In this document: piece after piece, positions 8,575 to 16,884 of the stretch
Layout of the letters: each line of letters opens with the position of its first letter
Position numbering within the stretch: the stretch's first letter is position 1
Notes under the pieces: model-generated
Database searches by the model: none
What the model was told of the DNA's origin: nothing
What the model saw: the letters and a program-made list of their open reading frames with translations, nothing else
Assembly (NCBI RefSeq): GCF_012927405.1
Contig: NZ_JABBGM010000011.1
Coordinates: 1-64,000 of the forward strand
DNA: 64,000 nt
Reading direction: 5' to 3'
From: Novosphingobium olei
GTDB lineage: Bacteria; Pseudomonadota; Alphaproteobacteria; Sphingomonadales; Sphingomonadaceae
Program-made: the position numbers and the translations under genes

Positions 8575-10017
8575 GTGTCATCTCTCACGGCTGCAGAACA
8601 ACGCACGCCAACGGCGTCCTGGTGGTTTGCGCTGCGCGCGCGTTTTCGCACCCATCCGTTGCTGCGGATACTGCTTCCGGTCACGATGGTCGCGCTTTCT
8701 GCAGCGGCGCGATATCTGCTCGGGCCGTGGTATCCGGCTCCGTTCATCCCATTCTATCCAGCGATCCTGGTCAGCACGCTGATCGGCGGACGGCTGGCTG
8801 CCAACCTCTCGCTCGCCCTGTCTCTGGCGTGCGCAGCCTATTTCTTCTATTATCTGTCAGGCAACGCAGAGGCCACGAACGTGCCCGTTGCGCTTGCGAT
8901 GTTTGCGTTGGTTGCGCTTACCGTCATCGAAATTCTCGTGCGGCTGACCAGCCTTGCCGATGCGCTGCGCGCTCGCGAGGTCGTCCTTCTGGCGCAAGCC
9001 GAAGATCTGATGCGGCGGGAGCACGCCTCGGTCGAACGGCTTGCCGAACTTGAAGCGATTTACGAGCAGGCACCGATCGGCCTTGGCCTGCTGGACGACC
9101 AGATGCGCTTCGTGCGGCTCAATTCCGCGCTGGCGGAAATGAACGGCTACAGCATTGAGGACCATGTCGGAAAGTCGGCCTGGGACCTGGTGCCCGATCT
9201 GCGATCATCGGCCGAGCCCATCCTGCGCAGCGTGCTCGATACGGGTGAGGCGATCAGGGACGTTGAAATTTCGGGCGAAACCGCCGCTAACCCGGGTACA
9301 TCGCGCTACTGGAAGGAAATGTTCTATCCGGTGCGCGGTCTCGAAGGGCGTACCAGCGGGATTGGCATCCTTTGCGAGGACGTGACCGACCAGAAGCAGT
9401 CGCAAGAGCGCGAGGCCCTGCTGATGGGCGAAGTAGATCATCGCGCCAAGAACCTGCTGGCTGTTGTCCAGTCAGTTGTTCAGCTGACCCGCTTCCATGG
9501 CGATCCTGCCGCGTTCAAGGCATCCATCGTCGATCGCATCCAGGCGCTGGGCCGCGTTCATGCGCTGCTCGCCGCACACCGCTGGTCCGGGGTGGCGCTG
9601 GACGAGATAATCGCGCAGGAACTCGCGCCCTTTGGCGATGCGATCACGGTCCACCACCTCGACCAGCCGCTGCAGCTCAATCCCGGTGCGGCACAGGCGC
9701 TGAGCATGATCCTGCACGAACTCCTGACGAATTCCGTGAAATACGGTGCCCTTTCGGCATCTGGCCGAGTCGAGCTGTCATTAAACAGCGCCGGCCCGGA
9801 TTCGAGCGACGTCGAGCTGCGGTGGCTGGAGCTGGACGGCCCCGCCCCCGTCGAGGGCCGCCCAAAAGGTTTTGGCACGAAACTGTTGGCAACGGCGGTT
9901 ACGGGCACCCTATCGGGGCAGCTCGACTACGACCTCAGACCCGAAGGGCTGCGCTGCGAAATTTGCTTTCCCCGATCGGCGGCATCGAGCCGAACGGCCG
10001 AATCAAACTCCGCCTGA
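8575..10017 (+). CDS. Membrane sensor histidine kinase, HWE family
   Basis: From the chosen GTG the protein has 480 residues; the open frame extends back into the tRNA, and AAGGAAG at 8561-8567 supplies a ribosome site seven bases before the GTG. An N-terminal block of three to four membrane helices resembles a DUF4118 sensor region. A PAS domain follows (around EAIYEQAPIGLGLLD), then an HWE-type kinase core with the histidine in MGEVDHRAKNLL, the HELLTNSVKYGAL N-box and a W-x-E element (LRWLELDG). Such kinases typically feed the general stress response or light signalling. No response regulator is adjacent. The 3' end overlaps otsA tail to tail by 15 bases. Confidence 0.88.
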   Translation: MSSLTAAEQRTPTASWWFALRARFRTHPLLRILLPVTMVALSAAARYLLGPWYPAPFIPFYPAILVSTLIGGRLAANLSLALSLACAAYFFYYLSGNAEATNVPVALAMFALVALTVIEILVRLTSLADALRAREVVLLAQAEDLMRREHASVERLAELEAIYEQAPIGLGLLDDQMRFVRLNSALAEMNGYSIEDHVGKSAWDLVPDLRSSAEPILRSVLDTGEAIRDVEISGETAANPGTSRYWKEMFYPVRGLEGRTSGIGILCEDVTDQKQSQEREALLMGEVDHRAKNLLAVVQSVVQLTRFHGDPAAFKASIVDRIQALGRVHALLAAHRWSGVALDEIIAQELAPFGDAITVHHLDQPLQLNPGAAQALSMILHELLTNSVKYGALSASGRVELSLNSAGPDSSDVELRWLELDGPAPVEGRPKGFGTKLLATAVTGTLSGQLDYDLRPEGLRCEICFPRSAASSRTAESNSA

Positions 10018-11415
10018 TTGCCCTTCAGCGTCGATAAAGGCGCTTTGCGACGCTGGGATGGCTTCCAGCGCATCGGTGAAGCGCTTCAGCCACCACATAA
10101 CATCCTGTTCGACGACCGTGTTCATCAACTTTCGCCAGCGCTCGATCCGTTCCTCGCGCGGCATCGAGATCGCCTGGCGCAGCGCGTCCGAAATCTCTTC
10201 GGCGCTGTGCGGATTGATCAGAATGGCCTCCTGCATCTGTTCGGCAGCACCGGCGAAGCGGGACAGGATCAGGACGCCCGGATCGTCCGGATCCTGCGCG
10301 GCGACATATTCCTTGGCGACAAGGTTCATGCCGTCGCGAAGCGGCGTCACCAGCCCGACCTTGCTCGCGCGGTATACGCCGGCGAGCATCTCGCGCGGGT
10401 ATCCCTGGTTCACATAGCGGATCGGCACCCAGTCAAGCGCCGCATGGGCGCCATTGATGCGCCCAGCCAGCCCTTCGAGCGTACTGCGGATCCGCTGGTA
10501 GCTATCCACCGTGCCACGGGACGGCGGCGCGATCTGCAGCAGGACCACCTCCTTGCGCTCCGCTGGATGCTCGGTCAGGAACCTCTCGTAGCCGAGAAAG
10601 CGCTCCTCCAGCCCCTTGGAGTAGTCCAAACGATCGACACCGACGATCAAAGTCCGCCCGACGGCGCTTTCCTGCAAGCGCTCGAACGTCTGGCGGGCCT
10701 TGTCGTTCTGGCTGAGGGCGGCGAATTCGGTCGCATCGATGCCGACCGGGCAAGCGATCAGGCGCACCTTGCGGCCAAGCGCGGAGAGCACGTTATCCTC
10801 ATCCACGATCCCCCCCAGTTCGTCGCGGGCATAGTCGCAAAACGATTGCAGCCATTCCTCGGTGTGAAAGCCGATCAGGTCGTAGTCGAGCAGCCCTTCG
10901 ACGAGGGCGCGCGCTTCCGGCAGTGTCGCGAGCAGGCGCCTTGGCGGCCAAGGAATGTGCAGGAAGAACCCGATCCGGTTAGCGATGCCACGATCGCGAA
11001 GTTCCCGGCCCAGCGGGAACATGTGGTAATCCTGCACCCAGACAAGGTCGTCGGGCTCGATCAGCGGGCGTACGGTATCGGCAAAGCGTTCGTTGGCGCG
11101 CTGGTAGCCACCGGCAAAGCTGCGCTCGTATTCGGCAAGGTCGATGCGATAGTGGAACAGGGGCCACAGCGTCCTGTTGGCGTAGCCGTTATAGTATTCC
11201 TCGATATCCTGCTCTTCGAGATCGACCGTTGCGGTGGTCACGCCGTCGATCCGCTCTAGCGAGATTTGGCCGGAAAACTCGCTCGTCTCGTTGCCGGACC
11301 AGCCGAACCAGATCCCGCCATGCTCGCGCAGCGCAGCCGACAGGGCGACGGCAAGACCCCCTTGCGCACCACCGCCAGTACTCACGCGGTTGGAAATGAC
11401 AATCAGTCTGCTCAT
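10003..11415 (-). CDS. otsA: Trehalose-6-phosphate synthase
   Basis: This 470-residue GT20 glycosyltransferase joins glucose from a UDP-type donor to glucose-6-phosphate to make trehalose-6-phosphate. It begins with the family N-terminus MSRLIVISNRV and carries VWVQDYHMF and RDGMNLVAKEYVAAQ, which contact substrate and donor. The start ATG overlaps the stop of the GH15 gene (ATGA); a longer upstream frame is out of register with the family. It is the last gene of otsB-GH15-otsA, so synthesis and dephosphorylation are encoded together. The product is a compatible solute for osmotic and desiccation stress. Confidence 0.95.
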   Translation of the reverse strand: MSRLIVISNRVSTGGGAQGGLAVALSAALREHGGIWFGWSGNETSEFSGQISLERIDGVTTATVDLEEQDIEEYYNGYANRTLWPLFHYRIDLAEYERSFAGGYQRANERFADTVRPLIEPDDLVWVQDYHMFPLGRELRDRGIANRIGFFLHIPWPPRRLLATLPEARALVEGLLDYDLIGFHTEEWLQSFCDYARDELGGIVDEDNVLSALGRKVRLIACPVGIDATEFAALSQNDKARQTFERLQESAVGRTLIVGVDRLDYSKGLEERFLGYERFLTEHPAERKEVVLLQIAPPSRGTVDSYQRIRSTLEGLAGRINGAHAALDWVPIRYVNQGYPREMLAGVYRASKVGLVTPLRDGMNLVAKEYVAAQDPDDPGVLILSRFAGAAEQMQEAILINPHSAEEISDALRQAISMPREERIERWRKLMNTVVEQDVMWWLKRFTDALEAIPASQSAFIDAEGQSGGV

Positions 11416-13196
11416 CGTACCGAATTCCATGGCTTGCTCAGCAGGACGGCACAGTTGATAAGACCGACAAGCGAGTAGGTTTGCGGGTAATTGCCCCAGA
11501 GTTCGCCGGTCACCGGATCGATGTCCTCGGACAGCAGCCCCGCCTTGGTGCAACGCGCTAGCATTTCTTCATAAAGCGCGCGGGCTTCGCTGCTCCGACC
11601 GGTTAGGTGAAGGGCTTCGATCAGCCAGAACGTGCAGACGTTGAAAGCGGTTTCGGGCAGGCCGAAATCGTCCTCGGTCGCGTAGCGCAGCATGTGCGAT
11701 CCACGGCGAAGACCTTGCTCGATCGCGGCGAGCGTCGAGGTGAAGCGCGCATCGTCGGGCGTGAGGAACCGCAGATCGAGCAGCTGGATGACGCTGGCGT
11801 CCAGATCGTCGCCCTCGAATGTGGCCGACATGCGCTGCGTATCCTCGCGCCACGCTGCCGATTCGATCCGTGCGCGCATCGCTGCTGCGCGTTGCCCCCA
11901 GAACTCGGCGCGTTCGTTCAGGTGCAGGGCAGCTGCTGCATTGCCGAGCCGGTCGCACGCCGCCCAGCACATAGCTGCCGAATAGGTGTGGACCGATTGG
12001 CGTGTCCGCAGTTCCCACAGCCCTGCGTCCGGCTGATCGAACAGCTGCCAGGCACGCTCTCCCACTTTCTCGAGCGCCTCGAAATCCGAGAGGCCGGACA
12101 TGCGCAGCAATCTTTGGTCGATGAAGGCTTGCGTATTGCACAGCACGATCTGGCCATAGGCGTCGTGCTGGACCTGAGAATAGGCCGCATTGCCCACGCG
12201 CACCGGACCCATCCCGCGATAGCCGGTCAGCCGCGCGGCCTCGCGCTCCTCGATCTCTGGTTCGCCCAGCACGCCGTACAGGGGCTGGATATGGCCGCCC
12301 TTGGCATCATCGACGATGTTGCGCAGGAAGGCGAGATAGCTTTCCAGCACATCCAGCGCGCCAAGGCGGTTCAGTGCCTGAACGGTGTAATAAGCATCGC
12401 GGATCCAGCAATAGCGATAGTCCCAGTTCCGCTGCGATCCGGCATGTTCGGGGATCGAGGTGGTCATCGCGGCGACGATCGCGCCGGTCTCCTCGTGCTG
12501 GCACAGCTTGAGCGTGATGGCCGAGCGGATCACCACGTCCTGCCATTCCACCGGGATGGCAAGGCCGCGCACCCATTCCTGCCATTCGGCAGTGGTGTCG
12601 GTCAGCATCTGGTCGACCGTCGCCGAAAGATCGCCGGCAAAGCTCTCGTCCGGACCCAGGAAAAAGGTATGCGCCTGCTCCAGCCGGAAGGTCCGTTCCT
12701 CCAGCACCAGACCGACCGGCGCCGTGGTCGTCAGCCGCATCGTCATGGCATCGGCGGGAAAGCGGATGTGGTTCGACCCGCCCGCGGAGATCTCGCGCGC
12801 CTTGCCCCATTCCTGTGTGGGGCGAAGGCGCACGGTGATCCGCGGTGATCCTGCCAGCGGGCGGACGATTCGCGCGAAGGCCACGGGTCTGTACGAGCGG
12901 CCATTGCGCCGAAAATAGGGGCAGAAATCGATGATCTCGATCTCACCGCCATTGGCGTCCCGGTGCCGGGTGACCAGGATGGGGGTGTTGCGCAGGTATT
13001 GCTGGCGCCTCTCGACGCGATCTTCGATGTCGATCGACCAGAAGCCGGTCTGGGGCGCCTCCCCCGCCAGCAGCGCTGAGAACAGCGGGTCGCCATCGAC
13101 GCGCGGCACACAACCCCACACGAAGCGGCCATCGGCATCGACGAGCGCGGAAACCTGGCAATTGCCGATCGGCCAGAGATCAAGCGTCCCCGTCAT
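11412..13196 (-). CDS. Glycoside hydrolase family 15 protein
   Basis: This 594-residue protein matches bacterial GH15 enzymes, with an N-terminal beta-sandwich domain followed by an (alpha/alpha)6 catalytic barrel. The barrel signature RNWDYRYCWIRDA is clear near residue 260. Relatives are glucoamylases, glucodextranases or trehalases with inverting glutamates. No signal peptide is visible, so it should be cytoplasmic. It lies between otsB and otsA with four-base overlaps on both sides; this context suggests a role in trehalose or glucan turnover, possibly trehalase activity, which is inference. Length is normal. Confidence 0.9.
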   Translation of the reverse strand: MTGTLDLWPIGNCQVSALVDADGRFVWGCVPRVDGDPLFSALLAGEAPQTGFWSIDIEDRVERRQQYLRNTPILVTRHRDANGGEIEIIDFCPYFRRNGRSYRPVAFARIVRPLAGSPRITVRLRPTQEWGKAREISAGGSNHIRFPADAMTMRLTTTAPVGLVLEERTFRLEQAHTFFLGPDESFAGDLSATVDQMLTDTTAEWQEWVRGLAIPVEWQDVVIRSAITLKLCQHEETGAIVAAMTTSIPEHAGSQRNWDYRYCWIRDAYYTVQALNRLGALDVLESYLAFLRNIVDDAKGGHIQPLYGVLGEPEIEEREAARLTGYRGMGPVRVGNAAYSQVQHDAYGQIVLCNTQAFIDQRLLRMSGLSDFEALEKVGERAWQLFDQPDAGLWELRTRQSVHTYSAAMCWAACDRLGNAAAALHLNERAEFWGQRAAAMRARIESAAWREDTQRMSATFEGDDLDASVIQLLDLRFLTPDDARFTSTLAAIEQGLRRGSHMLRYATEDDFGLPETAFNVCTFWLIEALHLTGRSSEARALYEEMLARCTKAGLLSEDIDPVTGELWGNYPQTYSLVGLINCAVLLSKPWNSVR

Positions 13197-13942
13197 CGCG
13201 CCGCCTCCGCCAGCCAGCGGCGCAGGTGCTCAGGCGATGGAAGGCGGAAGTTGGCCGCCGTCGCGCGCTGGTCACCGACAAGCACCGCGATGCCGGCCAG
13301 TTCACGCACGGCAACGAAGCCCGGCTCGTCGGTCAGATCGTCGCCTGCAAAGATCGGCACGGTCCCTGCCATCGCGCTGCGGCTCATCAGCCGGCGCACT
13401 GCGGCGCCCTTGTCACCGCCCGCAACGCGCAGTTCGACCACCATCTTGCCGCGCTGAAGATGGAGGTCGAACGAATAAGCCAGCGATGTCGCCAACTCAA
13501 GTGCCTGCGGTTCCGCACCGGGCTCCTTGCGATAGTGCAGCGCCACACCGAAGCTCTTGTCCTCGACAAGCGTTCCCGGATGCTCGGCGGCGAACCGTCG
13601 GAACAGCCCGGCGACTTCGTCCAGGCTCGCCGGCCGCGCCGGATGCGCATGAACGCCTTGCCAGCGATGCTCGCTGCCATGACTTGCCGAGATCGCCAGA
13701 TCCGCCGCGCAGGGGCCCAGGATCCTGTCGATCTGTTCTAGCGACCGCCCGCTCACGATCGCTACCCGGCCATCGAGCCGCGCTATCAGCGTCGCCAGCA
13801 GCGTCTCTGTCTCCGGATCGAAGCGCACCTCGTCCGGCTCGTCGACAAGGTCCAGCAGCGTACCGTCGAGGTCGAGGAACAGGCTGGCCCCCTTCAGCGC
13901 GTTCGCCGGCGGCGGGGGAAGCGTGGTCAGGGCATCGGTAAT
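13193..13942 (-). CDS. otsB: Trehalose-phosphatase, possible ATT start
   Basis: This HAD-superfamily phosphatase removes phosphate from trehalose-6-phosphate. Motif I (LFLDLDGTLLDL), a VSGRSL segment and motif IV (GDDLTDEPGF) are present. No ATG or GTG lies at the expected N-terminus. A strong AAGGAGA at 13949-13955 sits exactly six bases before an ATT codon at 13942, which would give (M)TDALTTLPPPP, a normal OtsB beginning of a 249-residue protein. The alternatives are in-frame ATGs at 14005 or 14044, which would add an atypical His/Arg-rich leader. I chose the ATT. It is the first gene of the trehalose operon. Confidence 0.85.
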   Translation of the reverse strand: MTDALTTLPPPPANALKGASLFLDLDGTLLDLVDEPDEVRFDPETETLLATLIARLDGRVAIVSGRSLEQIDRILGPCAADLAISASHGSEHRWQGVHAHPARPASLDEVAGLFRRFAAEHPGTLVEDKSFGVALHYRKEPGAEPQALELATSLAYSFDLHLQRGKMVVELRVAGGDKGAAVRRLMSRSAMAGTVPIFAGDDLTDEPGFVAVRELAGIAVLVGDQRATAANFRLPSPEHLRRWLAEAAR

Positions 13943-14049
13943 CTCGGATCTCCTTGCGACGGGGCAGCGGCTCCCGGCATGGTGGACCAACCCATTACCC
14001 TGCATCGGGGTCCCGCCCTTTTTATCCTCCCCGCCCGTCCGCAACGAAG

Positions 14050-14074
14050 AAGGGGTGCCGTCATGACACCCCTT
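14050..14074 (-). terminator. Hairpin terminator after the Gly/Ser-rich gene
   Basis: A perfect 8-bp inverted repeat (AAGGGGTG / CACCCCTT) encloses nine bases that include the palindrome GTCATGAC. On the minus strand it is followed by a weakly T-rich CTTCTTC. It lies 34 bases past the stop of the secreted-protein gene and upstream of otsB, so it probably separates the two transcription units. The absence of a long T-run makes termination efficiency uncertain. Confidence 0.55.
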
Positions 14075-14107
14075 CCCGTCACTCGCGTTTGCTGGCGATG
14101 TCCTGCG

Positions 14108-14968
14108 TCAGTTGGTCGATCCCGACGCCGACTTGGTGATCTGGGCGGCGCTCATGGCCGAGACCAGTCCATTGCCGCTCGCGCTGAAGTTGCTCGTGGG
14201 CAGCGTGGCCTTCTGCCCGCGCACCTTCACCACCAGCGCTTCGACATAGCCGCGCGCGTCGCTGACCACCTGGGTTACGGTCCCGAGCTTGGTGGCATCG
14301 GGGCCCAGCACGCTCATGCCCTTGCTCACCGAGAATGCGCCCTCGGCCGACGAGGCCGCGCTACCTGCCAGCGCCAGGCTGTTGCCGCTCAGGTTAGCCG
14401 CCGAGGAACCGGCTCCGCTCGCACTGCCCTGCGCGGTGCTGGCAACCGAACCTGCGGCGTTCCGCATGCCTGAAGCGAGCGCCTGTCCGGTGCCGGTCGC
14501 GGTGCTGCGGGCCGAACCGGCGGCAGACTTTACGGCGTCGGTGCCGACAAGCTGGCCGTCGATCGATCCCGAGCCACTGCCCGAAGCGGACTGCGAGCCG
14601 GTGATTGAGGACGCCGCGTTCAGCGGTCCCGTCGTCGTGGCAAGGCTGGTGTTCGCCGTCGAAGCAAGCGAGCCGTCCGCGCTGCCATCGGCGTGGACCT
14701 TGCCGCTCTTGCGATCAACCGACTTGTGCGCCGAAGCCGAACCCGATCCGCGAACGCGGCCCGTGGTCGAGCTTTCGACCGAGTCCATGGTCGAGCCAAG
14801 GGGACCGCCATTGAGCGTGCCGCCCGTAGCGCCGCTTAGCGTGCTGCCCAGACCACCGGCCAGACCACCGCCCAGCCCACCGCCAAGTCCGCCACCGCCC
14901 AGCAGTTGCGCATGGGCCGGCGTGGCAACGATCAGCATCGCGGCCGAAGCTGCAAGAATGGTACGCAT
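14108..14968 (-). CDS. Secreted Gly/Ser/Ala-rich protein of unknown function
   Basis: The 286-residue product has a clear signal peptide (residues 1-21, ending in PAHAQ) and then a glycine-repeat stretch of the GGGLGGGLGGG type. A long Ser/Ala/Gly/Thr-rich low-complexity region with a few charged patches follows. The last 65 residues are more ordered (LGPDATKLGTVTQVVSDARG) and resemble a PRC-barrel-like segment, which is my inference. There are no cysteines after the signal and no membrane anchor. It should be periplasmic or surface-exposed. It lies next to a subtilase on the same strand. I do not recognise a named family. Confidence 0.7.
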   Translation of the reverse strand: MRTILAASAAMLIVATPAHAQLLGGGGLGGGLGGGLAGGLGSTLSGATGGTLNGGPLGSTMDSVESSTTGRVRGSGSASAHKSVDRKSGKVHADGSADGSLASTANTSLATTTGPLNAASSITGSQSASGSGSGSIDGQLVGTDAVKSAAGSARSTATGTGQALASGMRNAAGSVASTAQGSASGAGSSAANLSGNSLALAGSAASSAEGAFSVSKGMSVLGPDATKLGTVTQVVSDARGYVEALVVKVRGQKATLPTSNFSASGNGLVSAMSAAQITKSASGSTN

Positions 14969-15067
14969 CAGATCATCCTTTCATCGATTGGCGGACACGT
15001 CGCTTGTGTCCTTCGAAAGGAGAAACGGATGCCGGGGTGCGCTTAATCCATCGCCCGCACGATTTTT

Positions 15068-16312
15068 TCACCGCCTGCACTGGCCGCAGATCAGGCCGCG
15101 TCCGAAACTGCCGTCGGCCCCGCGCGGGCCCAGATCCACTGCCTCGCGATCCAGCACCTGGCGCACGTCTTGCCCCGTGGCCGCGGCCGCGCGGGCCGCG
15201 ACGAGCGGTGCCGCGAACGAAGTGCCGCGCACCGGCACCATCTGCCCGGCAGCGTTTGCCGCCCGCATGTCTGCCCCGGGCGCTGCGTAATCGAGATGAA
15301 GCGCTCGCCCCGCCTCGATGAGCGGACGGTTGCGCGCATCCACCCCGGTCACTGCCAGCACCAGCGGATAGGATGCGGGATAGGCTGGCGGCGCAGCCGG
15401 GCCGTCGTTGCCGACCGGCGCCACGACGACGACGCCGCGCCGCTGGGCAGCGGCGACGACCTTTGCCAGAACAGGATTGGCGGGCCCGACAAGGCTGATG
15501 TTGATCGTACGCACCCCGCGGCCGACTAGCCAGTCGAACGCCCGTGCGATCGCCAAGGCCGATCCACCGGCGCGGTCCTTGCCATAGACATCCGCCACTA
15601 GCACGCGCCGCACCCCGGCGCCCTGCAGAAGGGATGCCACGGCGCTGCCATGGGCGCTCGGCATCGGTGCGCCCAGCGCAAACCCCCGCTGTTCGGCAAC
15701 CGCGCCGGCGGTGCCTCCGTCCACAATGCCGACCGGCGCCGCAATCTCGGGCGCTGCCGTCAGACGTCCGGGAGAACCGCTACGCGCTACCGCAGCCGAG
15801 CCGCTCTGGAAGGAAAGCGTATCGGCCGAAATCTCGCTATCAGGCATCAGGCGGCGCAGCGCCGCTTCGGCTTTGGCGAGCGGCAAGCCCTCCGGAACAC
15901 CCACTGCCGCCACGGCGATCCCGACATCGCCAAATCGATCGATCCCGGTCACGCTGAATCCCGAACCTGCCAATCTTTGCGAAAGATCCGCGGGCGGGTC
16001 CGTGATCAGAAGTACGCCTTTGCGAGCGGGTTCCCCGTGGCTGTCTCGCTCCACCGCGTCGCGCCGTTCCCGCACGAACTGCGACAAGCGCTCGACCCGA
16101 TCCTGCGCCATCCGCGATGCCCGCTCCGGCACGCTTTCAAGCCCGCCGATCGAGCCGTCAAGCGCCCGCCTTGCCGTCTGCGCGACCGTTCTGATCGCGG
16201 AATCGAGCGCGCCGCCGGAGACAGGCCCTGTCACTGGCATCGCGATCTGCGCTGCGACGGGTGCCGAGGCCGTGGCAAGGAACAGCGCGGCAAGGATCAG
16301 GTTCTTGTACAT
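15068..16312 (-). CDS. Secreted S8 family serine peptidase (subtilase)
   Basis: This 414-residue subtilisin-like protease has a signal peptide (residues 1-21) and a helical N-terminal pro-region to about residue 185. The triad is complete: D198 (VGIVDGG), H221 (PSAHGSAV) and S365 (RGTSFAAP), with oxyanion N302 (APVGNDG). The C-terminus stops 49 residues after the catalytic serine and ends with a CGQCRR tail, so no autotransporter barrel is attached. It should act in the periplasm or outside the cell. It is transcribed divergently from an ECF sigma/anti-sigma pair across a 56-base gap, which suggests, without proving, that it belongs to that sigma factor's regulon. Confidence 0.85.
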   Translation of the reverse strand: MYKNLILAALFLATASAPVAAQIAMPVTGPVSGGALDSAIRTVAQTARRALDGSIGGLESVPERASRMAQDRVERLSQFVRERRDAVERDSHGEPARKGVLLITDPPADLSQRLAGSGFSVTGIDRFGDVGIAVAAVGVPEGLPLAKAEAALRRLMPDSEISADTLSFQSGSAAVARSGSPGRLTAAPEIAAPVGIVDGGTAGAVAEQRGFALGAPMPSAHGSAVASLLQGAGVRRVLVADVYGKDRAGGSALAIARAFDWLVGRGVRTINISLVGPANPVLAKVVAAAQRRGVVVVAPVGNDGPAAPPAYPASYPLVLAVTGVDARNRPLIEAGRALHLDYAAPGADMRAANAAGQMVPVRGTSFAAPLVAARAAAATGQDVRQVLDREAVDLGPRGADGSFGRGLICGQCRR

Positions 16313-16368
16313 GCCTCGTCAATCTCACATTTTCGCTTGGCTATGGATGAAACGTACGGCCTTGTCCG

Positions 16369-16884
16369 TTGCATCCTGCAGAAAGGTCGAAAGCCCTGTC
16401 TGATCCATTTGCAAGTGCCCTGCTCGAACTGCTGCCGCGGCTCAGACGCTTCGCGGTGGGCCTGTCGCGTGACCGTTCCGAAGCGGACGACCTGTGCCAG
16501 GCAACGCTCGAGCGCGCCTTGCGCAACCGGACGAAATGGCAGGATGGCTCTCGCCTCGACAGTTGGGTGTACCGGATGATGCGGAACATGTGGATCGACG
16601 AAGTGCGCGCCAGAACGCGGCGCGGGCAGACGTTCATGGCCGAGGAGCTGGGGGGCGATATCGGCAGCGACGGCGGGCAGGAGGCGACCGCGATGCTCTC
16701 GGACGTCGATCGCGCGCTCGCGCACCTGCCCGACGAGCAGCGCGAGGCGGTCATCCTCGTCATGGTAGAGGGTTATTCCTACAAGGAGGCGGCCGACATC
16801 ATCGGCTGCCCGGTCGGCACGCTCAATTCACGGCTCGTCAGGGGGCGCGATGCGCTGCTGGCGCGACTGGGAGAAACCGCATGA
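16369..16884 (+). CDS. ECF RNA polymerase sigma factor
   Basis: This is a group IV sigma factor of about 171 residues. Region 2 (ADDLCQATLERAL and WVYRMMRNMWIDEVR) and region 4 (LPDEQREAVILVMVEGYSYKEAADIIGCPVG, helix-turn-helix) are both present. The start is not settled: the listed TTG has no clear ribosome site, whereas GAAAGG lies nine bases before a CTG at 16396 that would give a protein beginning (M)SDPFASALLELLPRL, a typical sphingomonad sigma N-terminus. It is followed with ATGA overlap by its likely anti-sigma factor and faces the subtilase gene. Confidence 0.88.
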   Translation: MHPAERSKALSDPFASALLELLPRLRRFAVGLSRDRSEADDLCQATLERALRNRTKWQDGSRLDSWVYRMMRNMWIDEVRARTRRGQTFMAEELGGDIGSDGGQEATAMLSDVDRALAHLPDEQREAVILVMVEGYSYKEAADIIGCPVGTLNSRLVRGRDALLARLGETA

